Source: Ignavibacteriales bacterium (GTDB taxonomy: Bacteria; Bacteroidota; Ignavibacteria; UBA10030). Taken from it: a stretch of 42,013 bases of DNA. The stretch covers positions 1-42,013 of the forward strand of contig JACPUH010000056.1 in assembly GCA_016192345.1 (NCBI GenBank), in the 5' to 3' direction. The position numbers and the translations under genes were made by a program. Positions 40,048-42,013 of this stretch are shown one piece after another (positions within the stretch are counted from its first letter, which is position 1; every line of letters starts with the position of its first letter). The notes under the pieces were generated by a model. It saw only the letters and a list, made by a program, of their open reading frames with translations, did no database searches and had not been told where the DNA came from.

Positions 40048-41604
40048 CTACGAATATGCTTTCAGGATCAGGACCAATTTTTCCAAAATCTTTCTAACAC
40101 CTAGCTTCAGTGGAGGAATAGCGTTCACCCGTTGCGCACATAAAGGGCCAATGGCGTAGTACAATTTAACAAATGACTTCCCGAGCACACTTTGCACAAG
40201 CTTACGGTCCCTGAATTGTCTAAGAAAGATTACATCAGGATGAATGTGTGACTCATACACCGCTGTCGCCACGAAACACTGATCCCCAAATGACGCCCCG
40301 ACAAGTTGAAGACCATTGTATTGTATCGATCTCTGGCAATGGGGGCATGATCCATTGGATCGCATGAGTTTGTCAATGAGAATCTTGTCCCCACAATATG
40401 GGCACGGTAACAAGACCTGACTCGCCGGAGGACTCGATAGGATCTCTTCGTAGAACTTCTCGGAAAGTCTATAGATAGAGGGCTTTTCCACTTTTAGCTT
40501 CCTCACGGACTTCTTGACAGTTGCATTGTCAGGATCTCTGCTCATCACATTTTGGTACGCCTTGGCAAGGTTCCTGAACTGCTCACCGTATTCATCGTCA
40601 TCAGAACGCCCAAGATAGTGCTGAGCGAAGACTGTCACCGTGTACTTGACAAATTCATGGTACCCCGGGTCTTCAAATACGTTTAGCGCGAGATCTTCGA
40701 TCTTCTTAAGCTTGTTACTGCTCTCGTGCAACTTCCTCAGGTATTCGTCCTGAGGGTCCAGGACTCGCGCTGTCGTCAGGAAGCTATTCGCCAGCTCATA
40801 AGCATTTACATCATACAGTGAATAAGCGGTTTTGCCCAACATGTAAGCCGCAAACTTCTTTTCATTTGGGATCTTGGCAATCGTCCGTATGATCTTGAGT
40901 TGCTTCTTAAGGCCGACCTGATCTATCTTTAGAAGATAGTAATGAAGTTTGTCCAGTATACAGATGAAGTCTTGAAAGTCCACCTTACCGTCTATTCCGA
41001 TGGCTTCATCAAGGATTTTATGCGCTTCCGCGATTCTTCCTGACTCAAAATAAAGAGACGCTAGGGCACGAGGTGCTTCGTAGTCCCCCTTCTCAAGATC
41101 CCACGCCTTCTGGAAGCTTTGCTCTGCGTCTTGGAGCCTTTTGAGAGATTGCAGCGTCTCCCCTCGTTGGATCAAATAGGATCTATTCGTTGGATCAATT
41201 TTTAACGCTCGCTCAAACTGGGTGAGTGCCTCCGCATGTTTGCCAGACTTTTGGAACCAGCCACCCAACACAACCCGAAGGAGACCGACCTCCGGAGCAA
41301 GCACAACAGCCTTCTTCAGGATTTCAATCGCTTCTTCATACTCTGGTGGGTCGAGAGTTGTTAGCTCGGTGGCTTCCGCCTGGAGTTTTTCGACTTCGGC
41401 GCCATACTCGAGCAATGAATCATACTCGCTGCGACTGGTCTCATTGTAGAGGATGTCGTACGCCTCCCTAATCTTCTTGTATCCTTCGGGATCTTTCTCG
41501 GGTGGATGCTTGGGTAGAAGAGTCAGGAAGGATTTCTTGACATCAGCCCGCGACGCATTTGTGACGAGTCCGAGGGCATCGTAATAATCAATCTTGGGAC
41601 TCAT
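40048..41604 (-). CDS. J-like domain/TPR/zinc-ribbon/CFI-box protein
   Basis: A 518-residue multidomain protein. Residues 5-68 look like a DnaJ J-domain ('YYDALGLVTNASRADVKKSF', 'KIREAYDILYNETSRSEYDS'), but the HPD tripeptide is His33-Pro-Pro35, so Hsp70 stimulation is doubtful. TPR helices span about 85-260. A zinc ribbon has C401, C404, C420 and C423. A CFI-box-like C-terminal domain starts at C443 ('CFVATAVYES', 'LRQFRDRKLVQSVLGKSFVK'). No signal peptide or clear transmembrane helix. It overlaps the upstream partial gene by 17 bp, so both are co-expressed. Its function is unknown; the setting suggests stress or defence. Confidence 0.82.
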   Translation of the reverse strand: MSPKIDYYDALGLVTNASRADVKKSFLTLLPKHPPEKDPEGYKKIREAYDILYNETSRSEYDSLLEYGAEVEKLQAEATELTTLDPPEYEEAIEILKKAVVLAPEVGLLRVVLGGWFQKSGKHAEALTQFERALKIDPTNRSYLIQRGETLQSLKRLQDAEQSFQKAWDLEKGDYEAPRALASLYFESGRIAEAHKILDEAIGIDGKVDFQDFICILDKLHYYLLKIDQVGLKKQLKIIRTIAKIPNEKKFAAYMLGKTAYSLYDVNAYELANSFLTTARVLDPQDEYLRKLHESSNKLKKIEDLALNVFEDPGYHEFVKYTVTVFAQHYLGRSDDDEYGEQFRNLAKAYQNVMSRDPDNATVKKSVRKLKVEKPSIYRLSEKFYEEILSSPPASQVLLPCPYCGDKILIDKLMRSNGSCPHCQRSIQYNGLQLVGASFGDQCFVATAVYESHIHPDVIFLRQFRDRKLVQSVLGKSFVKLYYAIGPLCAQRVNAIPPLKLGVRKILEKLVLILKAYS

Positions 41605-42013
41605 CGGCGAGCACTCTTCGTATTCGGCTATTCATAAATTCTGAGTTCGGAAATTCATCTCGAATGACACGAGCATGCGCTTTTGCTTTGTCTCCAGAAT
41701 ATTGGATTGATAGAAGGTAGTAGGCTTGTGCACGATAGAATGGTTTGTGTGATCGCTCACCAAGCAAGCTCCTTTCGAGATGACCGGTGCTACGGGCCAC
41801 GTTTCCAATAGCATAATGAGCGTACCCAATCCTGTAATGATCTAAAGGTGTTTCAATCCCCGACGAATCTGCTTCAGCGAGGTTCAAGTAATCATTGAAC
41901 TTACCTAGCTTCCATAATGCATCCTGCGTTGCTCTCTTCCTCTGTACCAGGCTTACCTCAAGCGCCGCAAGAACGCCGATGGGCACTTCTGGTGAGTTAA
42001 GAAAAAAAAAAAA
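41588..42013 (-). CDS. hypothetical TPR-like protein, 5' end outside window
   Basis: The frame is open to the window edge, so only the C-terminal 141 residues or fewer are seen. A GTG at 41986 could be a start, but the frame continues upstream of it through a T-run. Helical repeats such as 'DHYRIGYAHYAIGNVARSTGHLERSL' and 'FYRAQAYYLLSIQYSGDKAKAHARVIRDEFPNSEF' look like TPR units. The stop overlaps the start of the J-like gene by 17 bp, suggesting translational coupling and related functions. I do not recognise a named family. Confidence 0.6.
   Translation of the reverse strand, partial: FFFFLNSPEVPIGVLAALEVSLVQRKRATQDALWKLGKFNDYLNLAEADSSGIETPLDHYRIGYAHYAIGNVARSTGHLERSLLGERSHKPFYRAQAYYLLSIQYSGDKAKAHARVIRDEFPNSEFMNSRIRRVLADESQD
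42002..42013. other. poly-A run at the window end
   Basis: The window ends in twelve A residues. This may be an assembly-edge artefact or a true homopolymer inside the partial gene. Codons read through it should not be trusted. Confidence 0.5.

Overview
The window looks like the chromosome of a deep-branching Bacteroidota-type bacterium, most likely of the Ignavibacteria/Kapabacteria kind. The evidence is indirect. There is a secreted lamin-tail protein ending in a FlgD-like 'NPFSPDGDG' sorting-type domain, many secreted peptidases, and degenerate 7-nt intergenic repeats. GC content is fairly high, many genes have clear GGAGG-type ribosome sites, and there are sigma70-like promoters with 16-17 bp spacers. 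No rRNA or tRNA gene, IS element or CRISPR array was seen. Phylum assignment is an inference.

Layout. 1-4.4 kb: tail of an alpha/beta hydrolase, then a MacA-like adaptor and two MacB/FtsX-type permeases without their ATPase. 4.5-7.8 kb: zinc alcohol dehydrogenase, cyclase-family hydrolase, SDR, 4HBT thioesterase and a 52-residue membrane protein. 7.9-11.8 kb: a BaiN/HI0933-type flavoprotein (minus strand), a secreted cyclophilin, an MBL-fold hydrolase, ApaG and an alpha/beta hydrolase. 12-19.6 kb: M28 peptidase, EamA transporter, PLP decarboxylase, serine beta-lactamase-like hydrolase and M1 lipoprotein peptidase. 19.7-23.5 kb: a multidomain secreted protein, an ECF sigma factor, an anti-sigma-like protein with a YCII-like outer domain, and a secreted protein.

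The most interesting part is 23.6-34.5 kb. A seven-gene operon encodes a Qrc/Psr-type membrane oxidoreductase: a membrane-anchored pentaheme cytochrome, a molybdopterin-family subunit, a four-cluster ferredoxin subunit and an NrfD-like quinone-site protein. It also encodes three accessory proteins not part of the described Qrc complex. Two of these carry glycine-cleavage-H-like domains in which the lipoyl-lysine is replaced by Asp or Gly. All three share a short '[ML]ADGG' motif near the C-terminus. Upstream lie a near-consensus sigma54 promoter and two 17-bp direct repeats spaced 20 bp apart. Converging on the operon from the other side is a two-component operon: a histidine kinase with CxxCH and CX4CH in its periplasmic domain, an archaemetzincin protease, and an NtrC-type sigma54 activator. 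That operon has its own candidate sigma54 promoter. I infer a redox- or heme-sensing circuit that switches on the respiratory complex.

34.7-38.2 kb holds housekeeping glnD and murI. From about 38.2 kb to the end the character changes. There is a small orphan gene, dinD, remnants of a restriction-modification enzyme and of a second frameshifted gene, and a degenerate J-domain/TPR/zinc-ribbon/CFI-box protein that overlaps a gene running off the window. This looks like an eroded accessory or defence island.
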